Shown: positions 1-8,453 of the stretch, piece after piece | Layout of the letters: each line of letters begins with the position of its first letter | How positions within the stretch are numbered: position 1 is the stretch's first letter | Translations under genes and position numbers: made by a program | The notes under the pieces: generated by a model | The model's input: the letters and a program-made list of their open reading frames with translations, nothing else | Database searches by the model: none | What the model was told of the DNA's origin: nothing | Assembly: GCF_031846415.1 (NCBI RefSeq) | Contig: NZ_JAVRHT010000016.1 | Span: 21,833 to 85,832, forward strand | DNA from: Rubrivirga litoralis | GTDB taxonomy: Bacteria > Bacteroidota > Rhodothermia > Rhodothermales > Rubricoccaceae | DNA: 64,000 nt | Direction: 5' to 3'

Positions 1-612
1 GGTCGGCTGCACCTCGACCTGGCCGCCCTGCGTGTAGGCCATGTAGTCGAAAAACTCCGGCACCTCGAAGCGGTACTCGCTCACGAGCGTCGGCTCGCCG
101 GACTGGAAGACCCACGGCGGCGGCGAGAAGATGTTGTCGCTCTCGTAGACGTACGAGAACTCGAAGATGGCGCCTGGGGTGAGAGCCGGCATCGAGAACC
201 GAACCTCGCGGAGGTCCTCCCCGACGTCGCCGTCGAGGACCGCCCCGCCCTCGAGCTCGACGCGCCGCATCGAGCCGTCGGGTTCGGGCACGAACGTCTG
301 CCCCTTCACGCTGCGGACCTTGTTGTCGCGGTGGTAGCGGTAGGCGAACTCGCCCAGCTCGTAGCCGCTCTCGCGGAGCACCTTGACGCGGCGGTGGCGG
401 CGGACCGTGTAGCGGAAGTCGTTCCGGTACCGGTCGTATTCGAGCTCCGCCACCCCGACATCGCCCAGCACGACGGCCGCCGCGTCGGGGTCATCGGGGG
501 CCGCGTCGAGCGCGCGCTCGGCGTCGGTGACGTCCCCCCAGCGGATGGGGAGGTCTTGGGCCGCCGCAAGGGCGGGGAGGAGCAGGACGACGAGGGGCAG
601 GAGCCGGCGCAC
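1..612 (-). CDS. DUF3857-domain secreted protein, 3' part missing
   Basis: The GTG start at 612 gives a signal peptide (LLPLVVLLLPALAAAQ) followed by about 185 residues that run off the window edge without a stop. The visible part matches the N-terminal DUF3857 region of bacterial transglutaminase-like exported proteins: a stretch ending VKVLRESGYELGEF, then a GAIFEFSYVYESDNIFSPPPW segment and an SEYRFEVPEFFDY segment typical of the family. In complete members this domain precedes a transglutaminase core, which would lie outside the window. It is the last gene of a minus-strand series after gnd and zwf, with its own putative promoter, and is probably a periplasmic or cell-surface protein. The GTG start is inferred from the signal peptide; no clear ribosome site was seen. 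Confidence 0.75.
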   Translation of the reverse strand, partial: MRRLLPLVVLLLPALAAAQDLPIRWGDVTDAERALDAAPDDPDAAAVVLGDVGVAELEYDRYRNDFRYTVRRHRRVKVLRESGYELGEFAYRYHRDNKVRSVKGQTFVPEPDGSMRRVELEGGAVLDGDVGEDLREVRFSMPALTPGAIFEFSYVYESDNIFSPPPWVFQSGEPTLVSEYRFEVPEFFDYMAYTQGGQVEVQPT

Positions 613-965
613 AGGCGGGAGAGGGCGCGTGAGTGGATCGGTATCGCGCGCGCCGGCCGAATCTACATTTAGGCCCTTACACCGTCTCCTTTGGTACACC
701 AAAATGCCCCGTGTCCCTCGGCTGGCATTCCCACACGGCGCGGCGGCCTCAACGCCCGCCCCGCCCGTGCCGTGGGTGGGGTGGCGGATCGGCAACGGAC
801 CCTGCCGCGCCCCGGTGCCGAGTAGGGCGGGGCGGCCTCCCCGCCCGACGACCGCCCCGCCCGCGGTGGAGCCAACAGGCACGCAACGAAGGGCGAGGGC
901 GGGGCGGCCGCACCCTGCCGCCCCCGCCTCGCCCTCGGCGTGGTGCCGGGCGGGGCGGGGCGGCG
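613..965. other. Non-coding spacer between zwf and the DUF3857 gene
   Basis: No convincing gene. It holds at least four copies of the GGGCGGGGCGG motif in both orientations (for example near 830, 900 and 950), which could end zwf transcription, and a TAGATTCG promoter-like box on the minus strand at 658-665 serving the DUF3857 gene. Confidence 0.7.
658..665 (-). promoter_or_regulatory. Putative -7 box TAGATTCG
   Basis: On the minus strand the sequence TAGATTCG sits about 46 nt upstream of the GTG at 612. It matches the box found upstream of tRNA-Leu (48545), both LOV kinases (13454 and 16643) and the AtuA-family gene (19254), so it is probably the core promoter element of this organism. Confidence 0.45.
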
Positions 966-2534
966 CTACCCCTCCTGCGCCACCGACGCCGGCCGCGCGT
1001 CGGCGGCGGCCTCGGGCGCCATGCCGGCCGGCGTGGGGTCGGGCGGGAGCGGCTCGAACCACGAGCGGCCGTCGTGGGCCAGCATCCGGTCGGCCGCGGC
1101 CGGCCCCCAGGTGCCCGAGGCGTAGTTCGGGAACTCGGCCGGCGGCGAGTCGGCCCACGCGTCGAGGACGGGCTGGACCACCTCCCACGCCGTCTCCACC
1201 TGGTCGGCCCGCATGAACAGCGTGGCGTCGCCGCGGATGGCGTCGAGGAGCAGCGTCTCGTACGCCTCGGGCGGGGTCTCGAACGCGTCGTCGTAGTCGA
1301 ACCGCATGGCGACCGGGTGGAGCAGCATCGACGGGCCGGGCCGCTTGGCCTGGAACCGGAGCACGATGCCCTCGTCGGGCTGGATGCGGATGACGAGCCG
1401 GTTCGGCTGCCACGCCTCGTCGGCCCCGGCCGGGAACGCCCGGTGCGGGACGGGCCGGAACTGGACCGAGACCTCCGACACGCGCCGCGGCATCCGCTTC
1501 CCCGTGCGGAGGTAGAACGGGACGCCGTGCCAGCGCCAGTTGTCGACCTCGAGCTTGAGCGCGGCATACGTCTCGGTCGTCGAGTGCGGGTCGACGTTGG
1601 GCTCCGCCCGGTACGCCGGGACCTCCGCCCCGCCCAGGAACCCCGACCCGTACTGGCCGCGCACGGCCACCTCGTGCACCCGGTCGGGCGCGATCGGGCG
1701 GACCGCCCGGAGCACGTCGACCTTCTTGTTGCGGACCTCGTCGGCCTGAAACGCGACGGGCGGCTCCATCGCCACCAGGCACAGGAGTTGGAGCAGGTGG
1801 TTCTGGACCATGTCGCGGAGCGCCCCGGCCCCCTCGTAGTACCCGCCCCGGTGTTCGACGCCGACCGTCTCGGCCACCGTGATCTGAACGTGGTCGACGT
1901 AACGGGCGTCCCAGATCGGCTCGAACAGGACGTTCGCGAACCGGAAGGCCAGCATGTTCTGGACCGTCTCCTTGCCCAAGTAGTGGTCGATCCGGTACAC
2001 CTGGCTCTCGTCGATCGTCTCGGTGAGCGTCCGGTCGAGCGCCCGAGCGCTCTCGAGGTCGTGACCGAACGGCTTCTCGATGACGATCCGGCTCCGCACG
2101 ATGTCGTCGAGCAGGTGCGCCTCCGTCAGCCCGCGCACGATGGGCTCGACGAGGAACGGGGCGACCGACAGGTAGAACACGCGGTGCGGGGCCTCGCCGT
2201 CCGGGGCGAGCGCGTCGAGCCGCTCGCGGAGCCGCTCGAACGTCTCGGCCTGCGTCACGTCGCCCTGGACGTAGGCCAGCCGCTCCTCGAAGGCGTCCCA
2301 GTCCTGGTTGGCCGCGTCCTTGGGGAAAAAGCGGCCGAGCGAGGTGGCCGCGTCGCAGGCGAACGACGCGAACCCGCCGTCGTCCATCTCCGCCATGTCG
2401 ACGCCGACCACGTCGACCTCGGCCGGCAGGTGCCCCTCGCGGTGGAGGTCGTAGAGGGCCGGGACGAGCTTCCGGTGGGCAAGGTCGCCACCGCCGCCGA
2501 AGAGGACGAGCTGGACCGTGGGGGGGACGCGCAT
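966..2534 (-). CDS. zwf: Glucose-6-phosphate 1-dehydrogenase
   Basis: Oxidises glucose 6-phosphate to 6-phosphogluconolactone with NADP, the entry step of the oxidative pentose-phosphate pathway (cytosol). The 522-residue product has a nucleotide-binding turn FGGGGDLAHRKL (residues 12-23), EKPFG (153-157) and the active-site signature RIDHYLGKE (181-189) with its catalytic His, followed by RYVDHVQIT. Length fits the family (about 480-520), with a short Ala/Pro-rich C-terminal tail. The ATG at 2534 is chosen because the Rossmann strand begins seven residues later; an in-frame start at 2603 would add an unlikely Pro-rich leader. It lies downstream of gnd on the same strand, separated by a 260-bp spacer that contains a dispersed repeat. 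Confidence 0.97.
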   Translation of the reverse strand: MRVPPTVQLVLFGGGGDLAHRKLVPALYDLHREGHLPAEVDVVGVDMAEMDDGGFASFACDAATSLGRFFPKDAANQDWDAFEERLAYVQGDVTQAETFERLRERLDALAPDGEAPHRVFYLSVAPFLVEPIVRGLTEAHLLDDIVRSRIVIEKPFGHDLESARALDRTLTETIDESQVYRIDHYLGKETVQNMLAFRFANVLFEPIWDARYVDHVQITVAETVGVEHRGGYYEGAGALRDMVQNHLLQLLCLVAMEPPVAFQADEVRNKKVDVLRAVRPIAPDRVHEVAVRGQYGSGFLGGAEVPAYRAEPNVDPHSTTETYAALKLEVDNWRWHGVPFYLRTGKRMPRRVSEVSVQFRPVPHRAFPAGADEAWQPNRLVIRIQPDEGIVLRFQAKRPGPSMLLHPVAMRFDYDDAFETPPEAYETLLLDAIRGDATLFMRADQVETAWEVVQPVLDAWADSPPAEFPNYASGTWGPAAADRMLAHDGRSWFEPLPPDPTPAGMAPEAAADARPASVAQEG

Positions 2535-2633
2535 TACGGGTAATGGGTTATGAGTGATGAGCAGGAGGGAACGGTGGGGGCGGGGTGGTTGAGCAGGCGC
2601 CACCCCGCCCTCTACTCGTCACCCGTCGCTATC

Positions 2634-2795
2634 AGAAACCGTTTAGTAGAGGTTCCCCCTCCCCCACCGGGGGAGGGCCAGGGAGGGGACAGACATCGGA
2701 GCGGCCAGCGAGGGCGGGGCGGCCGTCCTGGGTCTCCCCTCCCGACCTCCCCCGCCGGGGGGGAGGAGACTCGGAGCCGGCGGCTCAACAGTTTC
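2634..2795. repeat. Dispersed MITE-like repeat, copy A
   Basis: First of three copies of a family (others near 53891 and 57637). The core is a CCCTCCCCC-ACC-GGGGGAGGG stem-loop followed by GGGAGGGG.ACRGAC and then a GGGCGGGGCGGCC motif. In this copy the outer ends are AGAAAC (2634-2639) and GTTTCT (2791-2796), imperfect terminal inverted repeats, and the right end reaches the gnd stop codon. No coding capacity. Confidence 0.65.
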
Positions 2796-4268
2796 TCACA
2801 GCCCAGCCGGCGCCCACTGGGCGTGGAACACGCCGTCGCGGTCGACGCGCGAGAACGTGTGGGCGCCGAAGTAGTCGCGCTGGGCGGCGACGAGGTTGGC
2901 CGGCAGCCACGCGCTCCGGTACGAGTCGAGGTAGGACAGCGACGCCGAGATCGCCGGGACCGGGATGCCCGCGCGGACGGCCTCGGCCGTGATGTCGCGG
3001 ATGTCCTCCTGGTGCCCGTTGAGCTCCTTGGCCACGACCGGCGCCACGAGCAGGTTGTCCAAGTCGCCGTCGGCCCGGAACGCCGCGCGGAACGACTCGA
3101 GCATGGCGGCGCGGATGATGCAGCCGCCCCGCCAGATGCGCGCGACTTGGCCCAGGTCGAGCCCGAACTCGTAGGCGTCCGACGCCCGCTTGAGGAGGGC
3201 GAAGCCTTGGGCGTAGGTGACGAGGAACGCCGCGTGGACGGCGTTCCCGAGCTGGCCGACGACGTCGGCCTCCACCCCGCTCACGCGGCCGGCCGGCGTG
3301 CCGAGCAGTTCGGCCGCCGCGACGCGCTCGGGCTTGAGCGCCGAGAGGTAGCGGCTGGTGACGGCCACGTCGATCGTCGGCGTGGGCACGCCGAGGTCCA
3401 TGGCGTCCTGGCTCGTCCACTTGCCGGTCCCCTTCTGGCTCGCGTGGTCGGCGATAAAGTCGAGGAGGTAGCGGCCGGTCGCGCCCTCGGGCGGGCTCTC
3501 GTCGCTGGGCTCCTCGTCGGGCCGGACCCCGGCGGCGTCGGGCTGGTGGAGGATGTCGGCCGTGATCTCGACCAGGAAGGACTGGAGCGCGCCCTCGTTC
3601 CAGCGCCCGAACAGGTCGCCCATCTGCTCGTTGCCCATGCCCAGGCCGCGCTTGCACACGTCGTAGGCCTCGGCCAGGATCTGCATGAGCCCGTACTCGA
3701 TCCCGTTGTGGACCATCTTGACGTAGTGGCCTGCGGCGCCGCCGCCGAGGTGGGCGACGCACGGGTCGCCGTCGACCTTGGCCGCCATGCCTTCCAGGAT
3801 CAGGGCCACGCGGTCGTACACCTCGCTCGGCCCGCCGGGCATCATGCTCGGCCCGTGGCGGGCGCCCTCCTCCCCGCCCGAGACGCCCATCCCGAAAAAG
3901 TGAAGCCCGGCCTCGGCCATCTCGGCCTGCCGCCGCTGCGTGTCGCGGAAGAACGAGTTGCCGCCGTCGATGAGCAGGTCGCCCTCGGACAGTTTGCCCT
4001 TGACCGACTGGATGACCGAGTCGACCGGCGGGCCGGCGGGGACCATCACGAGCAGGTTCCGCGGCGTCGGGAGCGCGTCGAGAAAGGCGTCGAAGTCGGT
4101 CGTCGCGGCGACGGCGCGGCCCTCGGCCTCCTGCTGGAAGCCCTCGACGGCGTCGGCGCCGAGGTCGGCCCCGGCGACGGAGACGCCCTCGTCGAGCGCG
4201 TTGAGGGCGAGGTTGCGGCCCATCACGCCGAGGCCGATGACGCCGAGGGAGGGTTGGGAGCTAGACAA
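2796..4268 (-). CDS. gnd: 6-phosphogluconate dehydrogenase, decarboxylating
   Basis: Converts 6-phosphogluconate to ribulose 5-phosphate and CO2 with NADP+, the reaction two steps after zwf. Visible motifs are the N-terminal GLGVMGRNL dinucleotide-binding fold (residues 12-20), GGNSFF, MGVSGGEEGARHGPS, the active-site KMVHNGIEYG region and GKWTSQDAMD. The C-terminal AQRDYFGAHTF segment is that of the long dimeric form. No ATG lies at the right place: the proposed TTG at 4268 gives 490 residues, the usual length, and puts the nucleotide-binding strand at residue 8. The only in-frame ATG (4691) would add about 140 residues of Arg/Pro-rich non-family sequence. Pairing with zwf indicates a functional oxidative branch of the pentose-phosphate pathway. 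Confidence 0.95.
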   Translation of the reverse strand: MSSSQPSLGVIGLGVMGRNLALNALDEGVSVAGADLGADAVEGFQQEAEGRAVAATTDFDAFLDALPTPRNLLVMVPAGPPVDSVIQSVKGKLSEGDLLIDGGNSFFRDTQRRQAEMAEAGLHFFGMGVSGGEEGARHGPSMMPGGPSEVYDRVALILEGMAAKVDGDPCVAHLGGGAAGHYVKMVHNGIEYGLMQILAEAYDVCKRGLGMGNEQMGDLFGRWNEGALQSFLVEITADILHQPDAAGVRPDEEPSDESPPEGATGRYLLDFIADHASQKGTGKWTSQDAMDLGVPTPTIDVAVTSRYLSALKPERVAAAELLGTPAGRVSGVEADVVGQLGNAVHAAFLVTYAQGFALLKRASDAYEFGLDLGQVARIWRGGCIIRAAMLESFRAAFRADGDLDNLLVAPVVAKELNGHQEDIRDITAEAVRAGIPVPAISASLSYLDSYRSAWLPANLVAAQRDYFGAHTFSRVDRDGVFHAQWAPAGL

Positions 4269-4640
4269 AGCGGGAAGGGGGGTGGTGTGGGAGGGGACGG
4301 ACCTGTACGCGCGTCGGCCGCCGGGGAGCCCCGAAGAGGGAAAATGGGGAAGGGAAAAGGGAGGACGGGCAGAGGAAGCCCGCCGGGCGGGGTGGTGCGC
4401 TCCTCCCCGCCCCGCCCACCGGGGCCGCTCCCGCAGAGCGCCTCCCCAGCTCGGGCCACGGCACTTCAGAGGCCACGCCGGACGTGGGGAGCCAGGGCGA
4501 AGGCATCTCACTCCCCTTCCTGCTCCGGCCTGCTCGGAACGGTCGCGGCCGACGTTCGAGCGGGCGGGGTGGAATCCACGGCCCGTCCGCGAACGGCGAC
4601 CGGGCGGGGCGGTACCACCCGGAGCCACCCCGCCCCCGCC
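4269..4640. other. Non-coding spacer upstream of gnd and the CxxC gene
   Basis: Divergent intergenic region. It contains several GGGCGGGG-type motifs in both orientations (for example near 4387 and 4600) and purine-rich low-complexity sequence. I see no gene and no clear promoter box; it must nevertheless drive gnd leftward and the CxxC-kamA genes rightward. Confidence 0.6.
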
Positions 4641-4928
4641 GTGCCCGACCGCCCGACCTGCAACGCCCACGGGTTCGACCGTTACCACCACGCCGTCCGC
4701 GCCGACCTGACGTACGGCGGCGGCGGGTGGTTCGCGCTCTTCAACGGCGTGTCGAGCGCGCCCAAAAAGATCGCGTTCACGTGCTCGCTCTGCGGCGAGA
4801 CGTTCGAGACGACGCGCGACCCCGAGGTCCTGAAGCAGTACCGGAAGTACCCGTACGTCCGCAAGCCCGCCGACGTCCCGGTCGCCCCGCCCTCCGGCGG
4901 CCGCCCCGCCCCGCCCGACGGCGCATGA
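4641..4928 (+). CDS. Small CxxC protein coupled to the KamA gene
   Basis: A 95-residue protein with a GTG start at 4641. A pair of cysteines in TCSLCGETF (Cys48, Cys51) resembles half of a zinc ribbon; one further cysteine lies at position 7. The C-terminus is Pro-rich, where a motif copy encodes GGRPAPP. I do not recognise the family. Its TGA (4926-4928) overlaps the ATG of the radical SAM gene (4925), so the two are translationally coupled and probably act together. Confidence 0.65.
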   Translation: MPDRPTCNAHGFDRYHHAVRADLTYGGGGWFALFNGVSSAPKKIAFTCSLCGETFETTRDPEVLKQYRKYPYVRKPADVPVAPPSGGRPAPPDGA

Positions 4929-6133
4929 CGGCCCGGCCCCAGCACAACGGCTCGGCGGCCGAGTGGGACGACTGGCGCTGGCAGATGCGCCACCGCGTCG
5001 ACACGGTCGAGGCCCTCGAACGGTACGTCCGCCCGACGGCGTCGGAGCGCGAGGCGATCGAGGCCACGCGCGGCGTGTTCCGATGGACCATCACGCCGTA
5101 CTATGCCAGCCTCATGGACCCCGTCGACGAGCGCGACCCGGTCCGCCTCCAGGTGGTCCCGCAGCGGGCCGAGGTCGAGCCCGACATCGTCGGCGTGGTC
5201 GACCCGCTGGACGAGGGCGGCCACAGCCCGGTCAAGAACCTCGTCCACAACTACCCGGACAAGGTCGCCTTCTGCGTCACGTCCGAGTGCGCCGTTTACT
5301 GCCGGTACTGCCTCCGCAAGCGGATGGTCGGCGACGCCGACTTCATGATGCGGAAGGACGAGCTGCGGGCGGGGCTCGACTACCTCCGCGCGCACCCCGA
5401 GATCCGCGACGTGCTGCTCACCGGCGGCGACCCGCTCGTGTTCTCGGACCAGAACCTGGACTGGCTCCTGGGCGAGATCCGCCAGATCCCGCACGTCGAA
5501 GTCGTCCGCCTGGGGAGCCGGCTGCCCGTCGTCAACCCGATGCGGATCACGGACGAGCTGTGCGCGGTGCTGGCCCGGCACCACCCGGTCTGGCTCAACA
5601 CGCACTTCAACCACCCGAAGGAGCTCACGCCCGAGGCCCGCGCGGCGTGCGCGCGGCTGGCCGACGCCGGCGTCCCCGTGGGCAACCAGACCGTCCTCCT
5701 CGCCGGCGTCAACGACGACGCCGAGACGATGCGGGCGCTGTGCGAGGGGCTCGTCACGATGCGCGTCCGGCCGTACTACCTCTACCAGGCCCAGCTCATC
5801 GGCGGCACGGCCCACCTGCGGACGCCGATCGAAACGGGCATGGCGATCATGCGCGAGCTGAGGGGCCACACGTCCGGCTTCGCCGTCCCCACCTACGTGC
5901 TCGACACGCCCGACGGCAAGGTGCCGCTGACCCGCGACTACGTCCTCGGCCGCGCCGGAGACTGGGTGGTCATGGAGACGACGCGGGGCACGCTTTGGGC
6001 CGAGCCCAACCCGCTCGACGGCGCCGCCCCGCCCGTGCATCTTCCCGAAGTCGAGATGCCCGACGAGGCGCGGACCGTCCCGACCGGGGCGCCGCGGTTC
6101 GTATATGGAGAGACCGCCACCCCGCCCGGATAG
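4925..6133 (+). CDS. KamA-family radical SAM aminomutase
   Basis: A 402-residue member of the lysine 2,3-aminomutase family, which uses a [4Fe-4S] cluster, S-adenosylmethionine and pyridoxal phosphate to move amino groups. The radical SAM cluster motif is CAVYCRYC (Cys122, 126, 129), followed by LLTGGDPLV (SAM-binding GGD) and an LNTHFNHP segment. Length and layout match KamA rather than the shorter EpmB. Substrate cannot be read from sequence: lysine, glutamate or another amino acid is possible. The ATG overlaps the stop of the small CxxC gene, and the Fic gene starts 3 nt after its stop, so the three may form one transcript. Confidence 0.9.
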   Translation: MTARPQHNGSAAEWDDWRWQMRHRVDTVEALERYVRPTASEREAIEATRGVFRWTITPYYASLMDPVDERDPVRLQVVPQRAEVEPDIVGVVDPLDEGGHSPVKNLVHNYPDKVAFCVTSECAVYCRYCLRKRMVGDADFMMRKDELRAGLDYLRAHPEIRDVLLTGGDPLVFSDQNLDWLLGEIRQIPHVEVVRLGSRLPVVNPMRITDELCAVLARHHPVWLNTHFNHPKELTPEARAACARLADAGVPVGNQTVLLAGVNDDAETMRALCEGLVTMRVRPYYLYQAQLIGGTAHLRTPIETGMAIMRELRGHTSGFAVPTYVLDTPDGKVPLTRDYVLGRAGDWVVMETTRGTLWAEPNPLDGAAPPVHLPEVEMPDEARTVPTGAPRFVYGETATPPG

Positions 6134-6135
6134 CC

Positions 6136-7527
6136 GTGTCTGACCCCGCGATGCTCGGAGCCGCCGCCCAGATCGAGCGTGCCCGCGCTCTCCGAGACGA
6201 GCTGGACGCCCTGCGCCCCCTCGATCCGGAGCAGGTCGGGAAGGCGATGCAGCGGCTCCGCCTGGAGTGGACCTACCACTCGAACGCCATCGAGGGCAAC
6301 TCGCTCACGTACGGCGAGACGCGCGCGCTCCTCATGCACGGCGTGACGGCGCAGGGGAAGCCGCTCAAGGATCACCTCGACATCAAGGGCCACCGCGAGG
6401 CGCTGGACCACCTCGAACGGCTCGCCGGAGCGGACGAGCCGCTGACGCTGGCGGCGGTCCGCGAGCTTCACCGGGTGCTCCTCGGCGAGCCCTACGAGAC
6501 GTGGGCTGAGACGGCGGACGGCCAGCGCGTGCGCCGGACCGTCACGCCTGGCGAGTTCAAAGCGTTCTCGAACAGCGTCAAGACCGTGACCGGCGAGACG
6601 CACTACTACGCGCGCCCCGAGGAGACGCCCGCTCTCATGACCGACCTCGTGGACCGCTACCGAGCGGGGTGGCGAGAGGTAGAGCAGGGCGGGGCGGACG
6701 CCGTCGTCGTCGCGGCCGACCTCCACCACCGCTTCGTCGCGATCCATCCGTTCGACGACGGGAACGGGCGGATGGCGCGCCTGCTCATGAACCTCGTCCT
6801 GATGCGGGCGGGGTACCCGCCGGCGGTCATCCGCCAGGAGAACCGGCCCGCCTACTACGGCGCACTCGCGGAGGCGGACGCCGGCGACCTCGGCCCGTTC
6901 GTCCGCTTCGTGGCCGACGAGCTGACGGCGACGCTTGACCTGTACCTCCGCGCCCTCCGCGGCGAGCCGGACCCGACGGCGTTCAGCCGCCGCGTGGCGC
7001 TGCTGAGGAAGGAGGTGGAGACCTCGGGCGGGTCGGTCGAGCGAACGCCGGAGGCGCTGGCGCGGATTACGCGGGGGTTTGTTGTTCCCTTCCTTGAGCG
7101 GGTCCACGAAGGAGGACGCGACCTTGCCTCCTTGTTCTCAGGATTGGACGAGTTCAGCACCTACGCCGAAGCAAACAGGCCGACAAAGTTTCTTGGGAAC
7201 AGGGATGTAGATGAAGTTTTAGTGCGTGCTGATTGGGATAGCTTTAAGTATGAGTTGTATCTAAGGGGATATGTAGAAGACCCGGCGCAGGACGTGCATT
7301 TGGAAGTAGGCGGGCGCTCGGGGAGAGATCACGTCGTAATCAGCTTAGTCGGTTCTCAAACTCCGCTTGTGCGAGTGGCATACGACCAGGTGATCGGTGA
7401 CGAGGAGCCGGCTCATCTCGCCGAGAAAGTGCTGGAGCGAGTCGTCGATCAGATCGAGCAACTTCATCGCCAAGCGCCGGGGCGACTAGACTCCGCAGAG
7501 ACCGCCCCGCCCTCGGGCCTCCCCTGA
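6136..7527 (+). CDS. Fic/DOC-family protein with built-in inhibitory helix
   Basis: Fic enzymes transfer AMP (or related groups) from nucleotides to hydroxyl side chains of target proteins. The core motif HPFDDGNGRMAR (residues 204-215) is intact. An N-terminal SNAIEGN (49-55) fits the (S/T)xxxE(G/N) inhibitory motif, so this is a self-inhibited class II Fic protein that needs no separate antitoxin. GTG at 6136 is used, giving 463 residues; an ATG 15 nt later is also possible. Codons from about 7070 to 7480 are much richer in A and T (for example AGTATGAGTTGTATC-like sequence) than everything around, so the C-terminal domain may be acquired. It follows kamA by 2 nt. Confidence 0.9.
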   Translation: MSDPAMLGAAAQIERARALRDELDALRPLDPEQVGKAMQRLRLEWTYHSNAIEGNSLTYGETRALLMHGVTAQGKPLKDHLDIKGHREALDHLERLAGADEPLTLAAVRELHRVLLGEPYETWAETADGQRVRRTVTPGEFKAFSNSVKTVTGETHYYARPEETPALMTDLVDRYRAGWREVEQGGADAVVVAADLHHRFVAIHPFDDGNGRMARLLMNLVLMRAGYPPAVIRQENRPAYYGALAEADAGDLGPFVRFVADELTATLDLYLRALRGEPDPTAFSRRVALLRKEVETSGGSVERTPEALARITRGFVVPFLERVHEGGRDLASLFSGLDEFSTYAEANRPTKFLGNRDVDEVLVRADWDSFKYELYLRGYVEDPAQDVHLEVGGRSGRDHVVISLVGSQTPLVRVAYDQVIGDEEPAHLAEKVLERVVDQIEQLHRQAPGRLDSAETAPPSGLP

Positions 7528-7562
7528 ACCGCCCCGCCCGCGGACCGCGTGGGCGGGGCGGT
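7528..7562. terminator. Inverted motif pair after the Fic gene
   Basis: The first base follows the TGA at 7525-7527. ACCGCCCCGCCC (7528-7539) pairs perfectly with GGGCGGGGCGGT (7551-7562) across an 11-nt loop: a 12-bp GC stem without a T-run. Made of two inverted copies of the window-wide motif, it is a plausible terminator or 3'-end stabiliser. Confidence 0.5.
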
Positions 7563-7599
7563 CGTGGAACGAGCCTACCCCGCCCCGCCCCGCCCTCGC

Positions 7600-8199
7600 A
7601 TGGCCGAAAAGAGCATCGACGACTGGCTCGACGAGATCGACATCGACGCGTCCGACGTCCCCGCCGACTACGGCGACAAGTACACCGACCCTGAGCTCCG
7701 CTGGCGGATCAAGGAGGCGATCCAAGCCAGCGGCAAGGGCGGTGACGAGGGCGAGTGGTCGGCCCGCAAGGCGCAGCTTCTGACGCAGGAGTACGAGCGG
7801 CGCGGCGGCGGCTACGCCGGCGACAAGGCCGAGAGCCAGAAGAGCCTGGAGGCGTGGACCGACCAGGACTGGCAGACCGAGGGCGGGGCGGCCGACGCCG
7901 CCGCGGGAGACCACATGTCCCGCTACCTCCCCCGCGACGCCTGGGCGCTCCTCACGGACGCCGCCCGCCGCGAGGCCGAGCGGACCAAGAAGGCGGCCGA
8001 CGACGCCGGCGAGCAGGTCGCCGACTGGCCCGACCGCGTCCGCCGGACGATGGCGGAGCTGGGCCACGCCGACGGCGACGGGCTGACCAAGGACGAGCTG
8101 TACGAGCGCGCCCGGGAGCTCGACGTGAGCGGCCGGAGCACGATGACGAAGGACGAGCTCAAGAGCGCGATCCTCGACGCCTACCAAGCCGAGCGCTGA
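7600..8199 (+). CDS. DUF5872 protein with Rho-N/SAP-like C-terminus
   Basis: A 199-residue acidic, soluble protein. The N-terminal two thirds match DUF5872: SARKAQLLTQEYERRGGGY near residue 50-70, then SLEAWTDQDWQTEGG. The last 45 residues (DGLTKDELYERARELDVSGRSTMTKDELKSAI) form a Rho N-terminal or SAP-like helix-extended-loop-helix repeated unit, commonly nucleic-acid binding. Function is unknown; such proteins are small, abundant accessory proteins in several phyla. The ATG at 7600 is preferred over an upstream start at 7549, which would translate a motif copy as a Pro/Arg leader. Confidence 0.8.
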   Translation: MAEKSIDDWLDEIDIDASDVPADYGDKYTDPELRWRIKEAIQASGKGGDEGEWSARKAQLLTQEYERRGGGYAGDKAESQKSLEAWTDQDWQTEGGAADAAAGDHMSRYLPRDAWALLTDAARREAERTKKAADDAGEQVADWPDRVRRTMAELGHADGDGLTKDELYERARELDVSGRSTMTKDELKSAILDAYQAER

Positions 8200-8256
8200 G
8201 GGCGGGGCGGGGCCGCGCGGCGCTCGGCACGGAACGCCTCCACCACCCCGCCCCGC

Positions 8257-8355
8257 ATGATCGCCGTTCTCCGCCGGATCGAGCCGCTGTCCCTCGCCAG
8301 GATCTACACCGTCGTGACCGGCGCGCCGATGCTGCTGTTCGCGGTCTCCGCTGGG
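8257..8355 (+). pseudogene. Possible remnant of a small membrane protein
   Basis: From ATG 8257 the first 30 residues read as a plausible conserved small membrane protein (LRRIEPLSLARIYTVVTGAP then a hydrophobic stretch). From about 8365 the frame runs into a GGGCGGGGCGG motif and low-complexity sequence opposite the DUF4235 gene. It looks like the 5' end of a gene truncated at a motif copy; it could also be a chance open frame. Confidence 0.3.
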
Positions 8356-8425
8356 CGTGGGCTGTCGCTCGTGGGCGGGGCGGTCGGGAGCGAGCCCGGC
8401 GACTTCAGCCCAACTGGCGTCTTGT

Positions 8426-8453
8426 ACCGCCCCGCCCGCGTGGGCGGGGCGGT
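8426..8453. terminator. Inverted motif pair at the DUF4235 stop codon
   Basis: ACCGCCCCGCCC (8426-8437) and GGGCGGGGCGGT (8442-8453) form a perfect 12-bp stem with a GCGT tetraloop. The stem touches the stop codon of the minus-strand DUF4235 gene (8453-8455). Likely 3'-end hairpin, usable in both directions. Confidence 0.5.

Noticed and set aside
2550..4928. A 792-codon plus-strand frame across gnd
   Set aside because: Only its last 95 codons (from 4641) look like a protein; the rest is antisense of gnd.
6136..7527. Toxin-antitoxin module with Fic as toxin
   Set aside because: The inhibitory SNAIEGN motif is inside the same protein and no small antitoxin gene is adjacent.
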